Shown: one piece after another, positions 1 to 9,700 of the stretch
Position numbering within the stretch: position 1 is the first letter of the stretch
How the letters are laid out: each line of letters begins with the position of its first letter
Assembly: GCA_002455375.1 (NCBI GenBank)
Contig: DKKR01000004.1
Location: 8,465-48,318, forward strand
DNA: 39,854 bases
From: Bacteroidetes bacterium UBA6661
Lineage (GTDB): Bacteria > Bacteroidota > Bacteroidia > AKYH767-A > OLB10
Direction: 5' to 3'
Program-made: the position numbers and the translations under genes
Notes under the pieces: model-generated
What the model was told of the DNA's origin: nothing
The model's input: the letters and a program-made list of their open reading frames with translations, nothing else
The model's database searches: none

Positions 1-2334
1 GAAACCGACAGTATTAAAGGCGGACTGCGTGGTTTGGTTGTTGGTGAAGTACTTGAAAAAGAAAAACACCCTGATGCCGACAGGCTGAGTGTTACGAAAG
101 TTAATGTAGGCAAAGCTATGCCACTACAGATTGTTTGTGGTGCAGCTAATGTTGCTAAAGGTCAGAAAGTATTGGTGGCTTTGAACGGAGCACGACTGTA
201 TCCAACCTTTGGCGAACCATTCGACATAAAAAATTCTAAAATACGCGGTCAGGCATCAGAGGGGATGATTTGTTCAGAGGATGAAATAGGTCTTGGAAAT
301 TCGCATGAGGGTATAATGGTTTTAGATGCCAATGCCGTACCCGGTACTCCTGCTGCGGAATGGTTTAAAATTAAACAGGATCATATTTTTGAAATAGGAC
401 TGACGCCTAACCGCATTGATGCAGCTTCTCATGGTGGTGTAGCACGCGATCTTGCTGCTGTAATTAATGCAAGAGCAAAGGCAGAAAACAATAATTCAAT
501 AACAGCACAATTCAGTATGCCTGATGTGAGTGCTTTTAAACCTGAAAGCAACGCACTGCACATAGACGTAGTTGTGGATAAAAACACAGGTTGCGGAAGA
601 TATTGTGGGGTTGCCATAAGCGGTGTAACAGTAGGCGAATCACCTGAGTGGCTGAAAAGCAGACTGCAGTCTATAGGAGTTAAATGCATTAACAACATTG
701 TTGATGTAACCAACTTTGTGATGTTTGAAACCGGACAACCGCTGCATGCCTTTGATGCAGCCAGGGTGAAAGGAAAAATTATTGTTCAGAAGACAGGTAA
801 GGCATCTACATTTACTACACTCGACCACATTGAAAGAAAACTGACAGGTGATGAAGTGATGATATGTAACGCCATAGAGCCTTTGTGTATTGCCGGTGTG
901 ATGGGTGGAACCGACTCCGGTGTGTCTGCTTCTACAACACAAATATTTTTAGAGAGCGCGTGGTTTAATGCTGCCGAAGTTCGAAAGGCTGCAAAACATC
1001 ATGGTTTAAAGACAGAATCATCATTTCGTTTTGAACGTGGTACCGACCCTAATGGAACATTGTACGCATTGAAGCGTGCAGCCTTACTTATTAAAGAAGT
1101 TGCCGGAGGTAAAATTGCATCATCTGTTGTTGACCAGTATCCTCAAGTTGTTGAACCGCAAATCATAGATATTAATTTTGAAAAAATAAACAAACTGTCA
1201 GGAATTAATTTCAGTAATGACATGTTGCTTTCTGTGTTGGAATATTGTGGTTTTAGCATTAAAGGCAGCAGTGCAAATGGCGCAACTATTTCTATACCGA
1301 CATATAAAACCGATGTTACACGACAGGCTGATGTTGTTGAAGAAATTTTACGCACTTATGGCTACCATCACATTCCATTGAATGAAAAAACAGGTATGTC
1401 ATTTTCAAGCCATACCCCTGACAGAAAACCTGCAATGCAATTTAAAATTTCACATCATCTGAGCTCTGTAGGATTTTTTGAAATGATAAACAATTCTTTG
1501 GTATCATCTTCACATTCGGCTGCAGTAGATGAAACTATAAAAGTTTTAAACCCGTTAAGCAAAGAATTAGACATATTGCGTCCGGACATGATTGCCTCCA
1601 CGCTTAACACCATTTGTTACAATATAAACAGAAAAAACCATAATTTAAAATTGTTTGAATTTGGCAAGACCTATCTTCAGCATGATGGAAAACTTACTGA
1701 AACTAACAATTTAGTTATTGCCATGACAGGCATGGTGAATGAGCCTAACTGGCATAAATCTGAAAAAGAATCGTCATTATTTTATCTTAAATCAGTTGCA
1801 GAAAAAGCTATTGAGTTAGTGATGCCGCGCATAAGTTCTCATTTAAGTTGGGTGCAGGATAGCCATACTATGTTGTCATCTTACACAAACATCATGCAAC
1901 GGCAGTCAGCATTTGGTTATATTGGATCAGTTAAGAAAAATGTGTTGAAACAATTCGATATTTCGCAACCGGTTTTTATTGCTGTACTGAATATGGATGT
2001 TTTACTCGAAAAAAGTTTGTCACATAAAACAGCTATCAAACTTCCACAACCATTTCCGGAGGTAAAACGCGACTTGTCACTAATGCTCGATCAGACAATA
2101 AACTTTTCCGACCTGAGAGATTTAGCATTGAAACAAGAAAGGAAGTTGTTGAGGCAGGTAGATATTTTTGATGTGTATGAGGGTGAAAAGATTGAAGCAG
2201 GAAAGAAATCGTATGCATTGAGTTTTACTTTGGCTGATGATGAGGCTACCTTAACTGATAAGCAAATTGAATCAGTAATGCAAAAGATTGAAAAGGCATT
2301 TGAAAAAAATCTGGGAGCAGTAATCAGAAAATAA
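1..2334 (+). CDS. pheT: phenylalanine--tRNA ligase beta subunit, 5'-truncated by the window edge
   Basis: Beta subunit of the class II (alpha-beta)2 phenylalanyl-tRNA synthetase, which charges tRNA-Phe in the cytoplasm. The frame is open from base 1, so the gene starts outside the window; a TTG at 34 is not a credible start because family-typical residues (ETDSIKGGLRGLVVGEV) precede it. The 777 visible residues begin just ahead of the EMAP/tRNA-binding OB fold (HPDADRLSVTKV), continue through the B3/B4 region (NNIVDVTNFVMFETGQPLHAFD) and B5, and end in a FDX-ACB anticodon-binding domain (PFPEVKRDLSLML). Compared with the usual length of about 800 residues, only the first few tens are missing. 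Its stop overlaps the ATG of the following hydrolase by one base (TAATG), which suggests translational coupling. Identification is secure. Confidence 0.97.
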   Translation, partial: ETDSIKGGLRGLVVGEVLEKEKHPDADRLSVTKVNVGKAMPLQIVCGAANVAKGQKVLVALNGARLYPTFGEPFDIKNSKIRGQASEGMICSEDEIGLGNSHEGIMVLDANAVPGTPAAEWFKIKQDHIFEIGLTPNRIDAASHGGVARDLAAVINARAKAENNNSITAQFSMPDVSAFKPESNALHIDVVVDKNTGCGRYCGVAISGVTVGESPEWLKSRLQSIGVKCINNIVDVTNFVMFETGQPLHAFDAARVKGKIIVQKTGKASTFTTLDHIERKLTGDEVMICNAIEPLCIAGVMGGTDSGVSASTTQIFLESAWFNAAEVRKAAKHHGLKTESSFRFERGTDPNGTLYALKRAALLIKEVAGGKIASSVVDQYPQVVEPQIIDINFEKINKLSGINFSNDMLLSVLEYCGFSIKGSSANGATISIPTYKTDVTRQADVVEEILRTYGYHHIPLNEKTGMSFSSHTPDRKPAMQFKISHHLSSVGFFEMINNSLVSSSHSAAVDETIKVLNPLSKELDILRPDMIASTLNTICYNINRKNHNLKLFEFGKTYLQHDGKLTETNNLVIAMTGMVNEPNWHKSEKESSLFYLKSVAEKAIELVMPRISSHLSWVQDSHTMLSSYTNIMQRQSAFGYIGSVKKNVLKQFDISQPVFIAVLNMDVLLEKSLSHKTAIKLPQPFPEVKRDLSLMLDQTINFSDLRDLALKQERKLLRQVDIFDVYEGEKIEAGKKSYALSFTLADDEATLTDKQIESVMQKIEKAFEKNLGAVIRK

Positions 2335-3104
2335 TGTCGCTTGATTTATTTTATCGTAGCAGTGGCAATGGTCAGCCACTAATTATCTTGCATGGTCTAT
2401 TTGGATTGAATGATAACTGGCAATCTTTTTCAAAACAAATAACTGAAAATGATATTGCCGTATATGCTGTTGATTTAAGAAATCATGGAAGTTCGCCACA
2501 TGACCCTGTGTTTGATTACGATTCAATGGCTGATGATATTTTTGCATTTATCCGTACACATGATTTAAAAGATATAAACATCATGGGACATTCTCTTGGT
2601 GGCAAAGTAGCTATGAAATTTGCCTTGGAACATCAGGAGATTTTAAAGTCATTAATTGTTGTTGATATTGCGCCACGATATTACGCACCTCATCATCAGC
2701 AGATAATAAAAGCACTTCAGGCTGTTGATCTCGATACGGTTAATACCCGAAAAGAAGTAGAGCATATTCTGTCGGGCTACATTGATGATGCCGGAGTAAA
2801 AATGTTTTTACTCAAAAATTTATATTGGGAAGGCGACCGTTTGCAATGGCGTTTTAATCTGAAAGTAATTGCAGAAAAAATTGAATCGGTAGGTCAAAGA
2901 ATTACATCAACAGAAAAATTTGAAGGAAAAACCTTGTTTATCAAAGGTGAAAAATCAAAATATATAACCGATGATGATAAGCAGGAAATTTTAAGTTTAT
3001 TTCCTCATGCAGAAATAAAAACCTGTGCTCATGCCGGACATTGGGTTCATGCCGATAACCCGGAATGTATGCTTACAACAGTGCGTGATTTTTTAAGTCA
3101 ATAA
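2334..3104 (+). CDS. alpha/beta hydrolase, YbfF-like esterase
   Basis: A 256-residue cytoplasmic alpha/beta hydrolase with no signal peptide. Visible hallmarks are the oxyanion-region HGLFG (20-24), the strand-turn VDLRNHGSS (46-54), the nucleophile elbow GHSLGG with Ser87, and a C-terminal GHWVHADNP with the likely catalytic His236. This layout matches the YbfF/acyl-CoA-esterase-like family, which hydrolyses short acyl esters or thioesters; the true substrate cannot be read from sequence. The ATG overlaps the pheT stop by one base, and leuS follows after 58 bp. The gene is probably co-transcribed with pheT, although no functional tie to tRNA charging is evident. Confidence 0.88.
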   Translation: MSLDLFYRSSGNGQPLIILHGLFGLNDNWQSFSKQITENDIAVYAVDLRNHGSSPHDPVFDYDSMADDIFAFIRTHDLKDINIMGHSLGGKVAMKFALEHQEILKSLIVVDIAPRYYAPHHQQIIKALQAVDLDTVNTRKEVEHILSGYIDDAGVKMFLLKNLYWEGDRLQWRFNLKVIAEKIESVGQRITSTEKFEGKTLFIKGEKSKYITDDDKQEILSLFPHAEIKTCAHAGHWVHADNPECMLTTVRDFLSQ

Positions 3105-3162
3105 TCAGTACAAACATCATCAGTATTTCAGTATTTTAGCGCATCATTTCGGAGCGTAAATA

Positions 3163-5931
3163 ATGGACTATCAATTCAGGGAAACAGAAAAAAAATGGCA
3201 GCAATATTGGGCTGCAAACAAAACTTTTAAGGTTGAAAATAAATCTGACAAGCCAAAGTTTTATGTCTTGGATATGTTCCCATACCCTTCCGGTGCCGGG
3301 TTGCATGTAGGCCATCCTTTAGGTTATATTGCCTCAGATATTTATTCACGCTTTAAAAGACTGAATGGCTTTAATGTTTTGCATCCAATGGGATATGATT
3401 CTTTTGGATTACCTGCAGAACAATATGCAATTCAAACTGGTCAGCACCCTGCAATTACCACAGAAGCAAACATCAATCGCTATCGTGAACAGTTAGATAA
3501 GATGGGGTTTTCATTTGACTGGGACAGAGAAGTACGCACCTCTGACCCCGCCTACTACAAATGGACACAATGGATTTTTTTAAAACTTTTTAATGCATGG
3601 TATAACAATAAAAGAAACTGTGCTGAATCAATTGACACACTGATTTCTGAATTTGAAAAAAACGGCAACAATGATATTCGTGCTGTTCATGATGAGATAG
3701 AGAATTTCACTGCAGCACAATGGAAAAGCTTTGATGAAGCTGAAAAAAGCCGTATTCTCATGGCCTATCGCCTTGCCTACTTAGGCGAAGCGTATGTAAA
3801 CTGGTGTCCTGCTTTAGGCACCGTATTGGCCAATGACGAAGTAAAGGACGGACTTAGTGAACGTGGTGGTCATCCCGTAGAACGCAAACTGATGAAGCAA
3901 TGGAGCATGCGCATTACAGCCTATGCTGAAAGGTTGTTGCAAGGATTAGAAGATATTGATTGGAGCGATTCTCTGAAAGAAGCACAGCGCAACTGGATAG
4001 GAAAATCAGAAGGAACAACCATCAAATTTTCTTTGCAGGATTCTGCTGAATTTATAGAAGTGTTTACAACACGCCCCGATACATTGTTTGGTGTTTCGTT
4101 TGTAACCTTAGCACCGGAACATGAGTTGGTTGATAAAATAACATCTTCATCACAACGTGCAGAAGTGCAGGATTATGTTACTAAAACAAAAAACAGAAGT
4201 GAGCGGGAACGTCAGGCTGAGGTAACACGAATCAGCGGAGTGTTTACAGGCAGCTATGTCATTCATCCTTTTACCGGGAATAAAATTCCTGTGTGGATTG
4301 GTGACTATGTACTTGCCGGTTATGGCACTGGCGCAGTGATGGCTGTTCCAGCACATGATGAACGTGACTTTCGTTTTGCAACACACTTTGGACTTGAAAG
4401 GCCACAAGTGATAGAACCCCATATAACGCACAACTTCGCCAATGCCTCATGGGACAATAAAGAAGGAATATTGATTAACTCCGATTTTTTAAATGGCCTG
4501 GATGTAAAAACTGCCATTAGCCAATGCATAACAGAAATTGAAAAACAAAATCTGGGTAAAGGAAAAACAAACTATAGACTTCGTGATGCTGTCTTTGGCC
4601 GTCAGCGTTATTGGGGCGAACCTATTCCAATTTATTATAAAGAAAATATTCCGGTAGCAATTCCTGAAAACGAGTTGCCTTTAGTACTACCTGAAGTAGA
4701 TAAATTTTTACCGACAGAAACCGGTGAACCGCCTTTGGCAAGAGCTAAAAACTGGAAATACAAAAATCAGTTTCCTTTAGAAACTACAACCATGCCGGGT
4801 TGGGCAGGCAGCAGTTGGTATTTTTTACGTTATATGGATGCAATCAACAGTACTTCCTTTGCATCTAAAGATGCGCTGAACTATTGGACAAATGTTGATC
4901 TCTATATTGGCGGCAGCGAACATGCAACAGGTCACTTGCTGTATGTGCGTTTCTGGACTAAGGCATTAAAAGATTTAGGATACATTAACATTGACGAGCC
5001 TGCACAAAAATTAATCAATCAGGGAATGATACAAGGCACATCATGTATGGTGCATCGTGATGTTGCAGGTAATAAAATTATCTCTGCCGGATTAAAATCA
5101 AATTACAATACTACACTCATTCACATTGATGTTAATTTGGTGGACAATACAGAAGTTGATATTGAAGGCTTAAATAAATGGAGAGATGATTTTGCAACAG
5201 CTGAGTATGTTACAGAAAACGGGAAACTGATTTGCGAAACTGCCGTAGAAAAAATGAGTAAACGTTGGTATAACGTTGTAACACCTGACTCGATTTGTGA
5301 AAAATACGGTGCAGATTGCTTACGAATGTATGAAATGTTTCTGGGGCCTCTTGAACAAAGCAAACCATGGAATACGAATGGCATTGCAGGTGTTTCTAAT
5401 TTTATCAGAAAGCTTTGGAAATTGTATCACAACAATGGCAAATTTGAAGTAAGTAATGAAGCAGCAACAAAAGCTGAATTAAAAACACTGCATAAAACAA
5501 TAAAAAAAGTACAGGAGGATGTTGAGAAGTTTTCGTTCAATACTTCTGTCAGCACATTTATGATTTGTGTGAATGAACTAACGGAACATAAATGCAATAA
5601 GAGAGAAGTACTTGAGCCTTTAGCAATAATACTCTCTCCTTATGCTCCACACATTGCAGAAGAACTATGGCATCTTCTTGGCCACAATACATCTGTTTCT
5701 TTTGCAACTTTTCCGGAATGGAATGAAACTTACTTAATAGAAAACGAATTTGATTATCCGGTTTCTGTAAATGGCAAAACCAGATTTAAAATTCTATTAC
5801 CTTTAAATATTGGCAAAGAGGAAATAGAAAGACATGTGATGGCCTCTGATGAGATGCAGAAATGGACCAATGGCAATGCACCTAAGAAAGTTATTGTTGT
5901 TCCGGGAAGAATTGTTAATGTGGTGATTTAG
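3163..5931 (+). CDS. leuS: leucine--tRNA ligase
   Basis: Class I leucyl-tRNA synthetase, 922 residues, complete. The HIGH-type motif appears as HVGHPLGY (residues 48-55), the CP1 editing domain contains TTRPDTLFGVSF and GTGAVMAVPAHDERD, and the C-terminal half has SWYFLRYMD and GGSEHATGH. The signature KMSKS loop reads KMSKRW, with Arg at the fifth position. The protein is longer than the E. coli enzyme (860 residues). One insertion of about 50 residues lies before LAYLGEAYVNWCPALGTVLANDEV, and another lies between the editing and KMSKR regions. The cysteines of the zinc-binding ZN-1 region are absent (SERGGHPVERK). Similar insertions are known in Bacteroidota LeuRS, so they are probably lineage features. 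The gene ends a + strand run and faces the antiporter gene. Confidence 0.97.
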   Translation: MDYQFRETEKKWQQYWAANKTFKVENKSDKPKFYVLDMFPYPSGAGLHVGHPLGYIASDIYSRFKRLNGFNVLHPMGYDSFGLPAEQYAIQTGQHPAITTEANINRYREQLDKMGFSFDWDREVRTSDPAYYKWTQWIFLKLFNAWYNNKRNCAESIDTLISEFEKNGNNDIRAVHDEIENFTAAQWKSFDEAEKSRILMAYRLAYLGEAYVNWCPALGTVLANDEVKDGLSERGGHPVERKLMKQWSMRITAYAERLLQGLEDIDWSDSLKEAQRNWIGKSEGTTIKFSLQDSAEFIEVFTTRPDTLFGVSFVTLAPEHELVDKITSSSQRAEVQDYVTKTKNRSERERQAEVTRISGVFTGSYVIHPFTGNKIPVWIGDYVLAGYGTGAVMAVPAHDERDFRFATHFGLERPQVIEPHITHNFANASWDNKEGILINSDFLNGLDVKTAISQCITEIEKQNLGKGKTNYRLRDAVFGRQRYWGEPIPIYYKENIPVAIPENELPLVLPEVDKFLPTETGEPPLARAKNWKYKNQFPLETTTMPGWAGSSWYFLRYMDAINSTSFASKDALNYWTNVDLYIGGSEHATGHLLYVRFWTKALKDLGYINIDEPAQKLINQGMIQGTSCMVHRDVAGNKIISAGLKSNYNTTLIHIDVNLVDNTEVDIEGLNKWRDDFATAEYVTENGKLICETAVEKMSKRWYNVVTPDSICEKYGADCLRMYEMFLGPLEQSKPWNTNGIAGVSNFIRKLWKLYHNNGKFEVSNEAATKAELKTLHKTIKKVQEDVEKFSFNTSVSTFMICVNELTEHKCNKREVLEPLAIILSPYAPHIAEELWHLLGHNTSVSFATFPEWNETYLIENEFDYPVSVNGKTRFKILLPLNIGKEEIERHVMASDEMQKWTNGNAPKKVIVVPGRIVNVVI

Positions 5932-6367
5932 CTTCTTGAGCAACAGGTTAATTTTTAATGATAAAGATAACAACTCGTGAACAGCAATTTGACAGGTTTC
6001 TTGAAAGTGTCTAGTTAAAGAATAAGAAAATAATTTGTAGATATAAAACCATCGAGAGCTACAATTGAATGGTAATAAAATCATTTGATGGATTGGTGGT
6101 TATTAAAGCCTCCTCTAGCTGATTATAAAATTTTGAAGCAAAAGTTTAAATTCAGAAATGTTTAATGCATGAGTTGTTAAAACACTTAGGTAAATATTAT
6201 CCTACTGTTGGCGATACACATTATCTAAAATTTGTTTAGTTAAATTTGATAGCCTGAAACAGAATAGTTTTTAATGTTATTTTCTTGAATTAGTGTGATT
6301 GCAAGAATATGCTCATCCAGCATAAAGAACTATACACTATCGCAATTAACTTGTTTTTCCAAGGTTA
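5932..6367. other. convergent intergenic gap with no recognisable gene
   Basis: These 436 bp lie between the 3' ends of leuS (+) and the antiporter (-). The stretch is very AT-rich and stop codons are frequent in all frames. The longest plausible start-stop stretches are under 100 codons and show no recognisable family. No strong hairpin plus T-run was seen at either gene end. It may hold decayed sequence, but nothing in it can be assigned. Confidence 0.5.
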
Positions 6368-8632
6368 TTAGATTTTTAGTTCTTTCATTTTTTTAACATT
6401 GCCAACAAGCCAGACAAGATCATCAGTTTGAAATATCGTTGTTGAGTCAGGATTTAAAATTCGTTCTCCGTTTCTTTCTATTCCTGCTACAAGACCTAAT
6501 GCTTTTTCTCTGATGCCTGAACTTCGAATTGACTTTCCGTTGAGCCAATGATGTTCTGTAATTGCCAATTGAAAAACACCAATATCATCTAGTGAGGTAG
6601 GTTCTGCGTCTTCTTCAATTGGATTTTCAAAAACCGTTTTGAACACTTGTATCTGTTCATCTGTAGTCAAAACACCTACTTCGTCAAAAGGCAACAACAA
6701 TTGATTACGACCGGGTATATGATATATTTTATCCCCTCTTCTAATATAAACTATGTTGATTCCATATTTTTCTCTCCAGGCAAGTTGCCATAATTCTTTG
6801 CCAATAAATGCTGCATTGGCAGGAACTTCCAGTTGTACAATATGTGCATTATACGGTGATAAAAAACTTTGTACTTCATAGTTTTTCCTGTTTAAGCTTG
6901 CAGAAGTAGAATGGTACTCAACACTTTCCCTTTCGCTGATATTAGTAATAAACCTTCCTTCAATTCTTTTATAAAATTTTTGTAGGTGCATAGCAAATAC
7001 TCTGAAAATAATTAGCGTTATTGGCAGAACCACCACCAAAGCGATAATTGGTTTAAAAAAGTACAATGCCCATCCTGTTATTAATGCAACACCCATTGCA
7101 ACCCGTGTCAGCTCAATTATTAATAATGGACCTGTGCGAAATTCTTTTTTACTTAACCATAAATTTTTATAGTATGGATGATTTGGCTTTCTGGCCACAA
7201 TGGCCCAAATAAATGGAGCACCAGCAGCCAATGATATTGCCGGGACAGCGATAGCTTTAACTATTTCGTTTACCTGAATGGTATTGAAATAAGGAATTAA
7301 GATACGGTCTAGGAGAAGTCCCAATGCCAAAAGAATAATTCCATTGATTATTACAATCCTACTATAAGCCGCAAGTAAGCTTTGCCATCCGGTTGCAGAT
7401 TGAATTTTTTGGGTTCCAGATGAAAATCTGTTTAGATACTCTACCCATCTTGATGGCAGCAGTTTTTCAATTTGCATATAAATAGGTTCTGTATATTTTA
7501 TCAGGTAAGGTGTGGTAAATGTGGTAATTGCTGAAGCTCCAACAGCCACGGGGAAGAGAAAATCAGAAGTAACTTTTAAAGATGCTCCCAAAGCAGCAAC
7601 AATAAATGCAAACTCTCCAATTTGAGCCATACTAAAACCAACTTGTAGCGATTGCTTTAATGGCTGTCCGGATATTAATGCACCAATAGAAGTACTGATT
7701 ATCTTTCCGAAAAGGGTAAGTAGTGTCACTGCGACAACAGCCCATTTATGATCTATGATAGCTTGGGGGTCTATCATCATTCCGACTGATACAAAAAAGA
7801 CTGCGCCAAATAAATCTTTCACCGGTTTGGTTAAGTGTTCTACTTTTTCAGCAGAGGTTGTTTCTGCCAGAATGCTTCCCATAATAAATGCTCCTAACTC
7901 AGCAGAAAAGCCTGCTTCTACTGCAAGTACAACCATTCCTAAACAAAGGCCAATAGAAAGAATTAACAAATTCTCATCATCCAGCCATTTTTTGGCATTT
8001 TTCAAAAGGGTTGGGATTAGAAAAATTCCCATGATAAACCAAAGCGAAAGAAAGAACAATAGTTTGAGGACAATAAAAACCATTTCTCCTCCTTCAATTT
8101 GCTGAGTTACTGCTATGGTTGAAAGTAATACCATCAGTAAGATTACAACAATGTCTTCAACTATCAATACGCCAAAAACAACACGGGCAAATTGTTTAGT
8201 TTTTACGCCAAGTTCATCAAATGCTTTGATGATGATAGTTGTGGAGGAACTAGCCAACATTCCTCCAAGAAACAAACTGTCTATCACTGACCACTTCAAC
8301 CATCTTCCTAAAAGAAAACCTGTAATTGTAATAAATGCTATTTCAACAAATGCAGTTATGGATGCAGAGCCACCGACTCGCATCAACTTTTTAAAACTAA
8401 ACTCAAGACCTAATCCGAATAACAGGAATATTACACCAAGTTCTGCTACAACATCAATGCTTTCAATATCAATAACCGTTGGAAAAAGTTTGAAATGTGG
8501 TCCAACTAGAAATCCAGCAATGATATATCCAAGTACAAGCGGTTGTTTAATTCGTTTAAAAAGTAATATTGTTGCTGACCCTGCTAACAATACTAACGCT
8601 AAATCTACAATCAAATGTGGAAGGTGGTTCAT
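6368..8632 (-). CDS. Kef-type monovalent cation:proton antiporter (CPA2) with C-terminal RCK_C domains
   Basis: A 754-residue integral inner-membrane antiporter. Residues about 5-390 form a Na+/H+-exchanger-type bundle of hydrophobic helices with typical CPA2 motifs (GYIIAGFLVGPH, ELGVIFLLFGLGLEF, GAFIMGSILAET, FFVSVGMMIDP). A second hydrophobic block follows at about 425-545. The cytoplasmic tail carries two TrkA_C/RCK_C-like modules: one around VQLEVPANAAFIGKELWQL, the other ending in DDLVWLVGNVKKMKEL. No Rossmann GxGxxG (RCK_N) stretch, as found in E. coli KefB/KefC, is visible. By family knowledge it should exchange K+ or Na+ for H+. The start ATG at 8632 is the first Met before the hydrophobic helix. 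A pirin remnant lies 27 bp upstream on the same strand. Confidence 0.9.
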   Translation of the reverse strand: MNHLPHLIVDLALVLLAGSATILLFKRIKQPLVLGYIIAGFLVGPHFKLFPTVIDIESIDVVAELGVIFLLFGLGLEFSFKKLMRVGGSASITAFVEIAFITITGFLLGRWLKWSVIDSLFLGGMLASSSTTIIIKAFDELGVKTKQFARVVFGVLIVEDIVVILLMVLLSTIAVTQQIEGGEMVFIVLKLLFFLSLWFIMGIFLIPTLLKNAKKWLDDENLLILSIGLCLGMVVLAVEAGFSAELGAFIMGSILAETTSAEKVEHLTKPVKDLFGAVFFVSVGMMIDPQAIIDHKWAVVAVTLLTLFGKIISTSIGALISGQPLKQSLQVGFSMAQIGEFAFIVAALGASLKVTSDFLFPVAVGASAITTFTTPYLIKYTEPIYMQIEKLLPSRWVEYLNRFSSGTQKIQSATGWQSLLAAYSRIVIINGIILLALGLLLDRILIPYFNTIQVNEIVKAIAVPAISLAAGAPFIWAIVARKPNHPYYKNLWLSKKEFRTGPLLIIELTRVAMGVALITGWALYFFKPIIALVVVLPITLIIFRVFAMHLQKFYKRIEGRFITNISERESVEYHSTSASLNRKNYEVQSFLSPYNAHIVQLEVPANAAFIGKELWQLAWREKYGINIVYIRRGDKIYHIPGRNQLLLPFDEVGVLTTDEQIQVFKTVFENPIEEDAEPTSLDDIGVFQLAITEHHWLNGKSIRSSGIREKALGLVAGIERNGERILNPDSTTIFQTDDLVWLVGNVKKMKELKI

Positions 8633-8659
8633 TGAAAAAATTTAAAATAATTGTCAATA

Positions 8660-8851
8660 CTATTTAAACTGAATTAACGGATGTGGCAGAATATCAAAAT
8701 TATTTCTTTCATTCATTCTTACAGGACCCATATGATCAATATAAATGAATGGCCCAACCATGCGCTTTAGCCGGAATGGCAATAAACGGTCAACCATAAA
8801 TTCTCCAATATCTGCTGCTCTTTCCTCAATTATTAAACTGTTGTTTGACAT
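8660..8851 (-). pseudogene. truncated pirin-like gene remnant
   Basis: The 63-codon frame matches only the N-terminus of pirin family proteins, cupin-fold metalloproteins usually near 230-300 residues. The diagnostic stretch is RLLPFRLKRMVGPFIYIDHMGP followed by DILPHP, the start of the first metal-binding histidine region. The frame then diverges to LIQFK and stops. Only 27 bp separate the stop from the antiporter start, so the rest of both cupin barrels is deleted rather than frameshifted. A functional pirin is not possible. Either the antiporter arrived, or a deletion joined it to the pirin 5' end. Translation from this remnant could still run toward the antiporter gene. Confidence 0.8.
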
Positions 8852-9143
8852 AATCTAATCAGAATTTATTACATCCTTTTTTATTAATTAAAGATAAATA
8901 TCCGATGTATTAGTTGTCAAATATATAAAAATACCATTGAATTCTTCTTTAGGTGTAATGAATGATAGCATTCAAATCTTATTATACATAACCTCAATTA
9001 TTAAAGGAAAAACGCTCTGATAGAAATAGCCTAAAGATTATTGATAGAATAAATTTTGTGTTTAAACAAATGAAACCGATTTTATCATTTCAGACTAAAA
9101 AATATACTGCAAGGTGCAATAAAGAACTTTAGAAAAATAAATG
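8852..9143. other. AT-rich intergenic stretch
   Basis: This is the part of the 849-bp gap that is not explained by the neighbouring decayed gene. It is very AT-rich, has no open frame of note on either strand, and shows no obvious hairpin terminator or repeat. It presumably holds the promoter for the pirin remnant and antiporter, but no clear -33/-7 pair was found. Confidence 0.4.
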
Positions 9144-9470
9144 TTATTCTATAATGACAGGTATTAAATTTTTCTTTTTTAGTTGCTTAAAGCCCAAGAA
9201 AAAAATCAAGACAAATAGTATTCCGATGAGTGCTTCTGCACCTAGCATAAATTTACAACCAATTTATCATGTGTCCATCCATTGAATGTTTTCATGTAAA
9301 CAACAGGCAGGTTACCAAGTGATGACATTAATGAAAACTTTGTGGCAGTATGTTTTTTTTCCGATAACAAATAAAATTACGGCTGTATATGCAGCATACA
9401 TGAGTCCGGTACAAAACCATGACTAATACCCATAGGCATCAATACAAAAAAATATATAATGGCTTTGTGT
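9144..9470 (-). pseudogene. decayed small membrane-protein gene (several frameshifts)
   Basis: Reading the minus strand in three successive frames gives coherent, non-random protein pieces. The first is WFCTGLMYAAYTAVILFVIGKK, from about 9419 downward. The second is SSLGNLPVVYMKTFNGWTHDK, ending at a stop at 9242-9244. The third is MLGAEALIGILFVLIFFLGF followed by KQLKKKN, ending at 9144. The pieces overlap at their frame changes and together would form a protein of about 110 residues with at least two membrane helices and a lysine-rich tail. No intact frame exists, so this is most likely a pseudogene. No family name can be given. Confidence 0.6.
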
Positions 9471-9700
9471 TATTTGTTTGCATTCTAACTATAACTTTAA
9501 GTTAGTGTACTTGATAAACTTATTCTGTTTTTATTAATGCAAAGTTGTTTTTTATCATTCCTTTAATCCTTTATTAGATAATGATTACTAATTTAAATTG
9601 CAATACTGCAATATAAAAAAAGTAGTTATTTTTTGGTGATGATGATTAAAAAAATCACTTCGATTAAACTACAAATAAATAAAACTGTAAATGCAAATTA

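Noticed and set aside
34..36. TTG at 34 as the start of pheT
   Set aside because: The conserved frame continues upstream to base 1, so the gene is truncated by the window rather than starting here.
5958..6014. An 18-codon frame just after leuS with plausible residues (MIKITTREQQFDRFLESV)
   Set aside because: Too short to support, followed by stops in all frames and not linked to any recognisable domain; possibly a decayed gene start.
8115..8645. A 176-codon + strand open frame opposite the antiporter gene
   Set aside because: It is fully antisense to the conserved antiporter frame, and its low-complexity, S/T/N-rich product matches nothing recognised.
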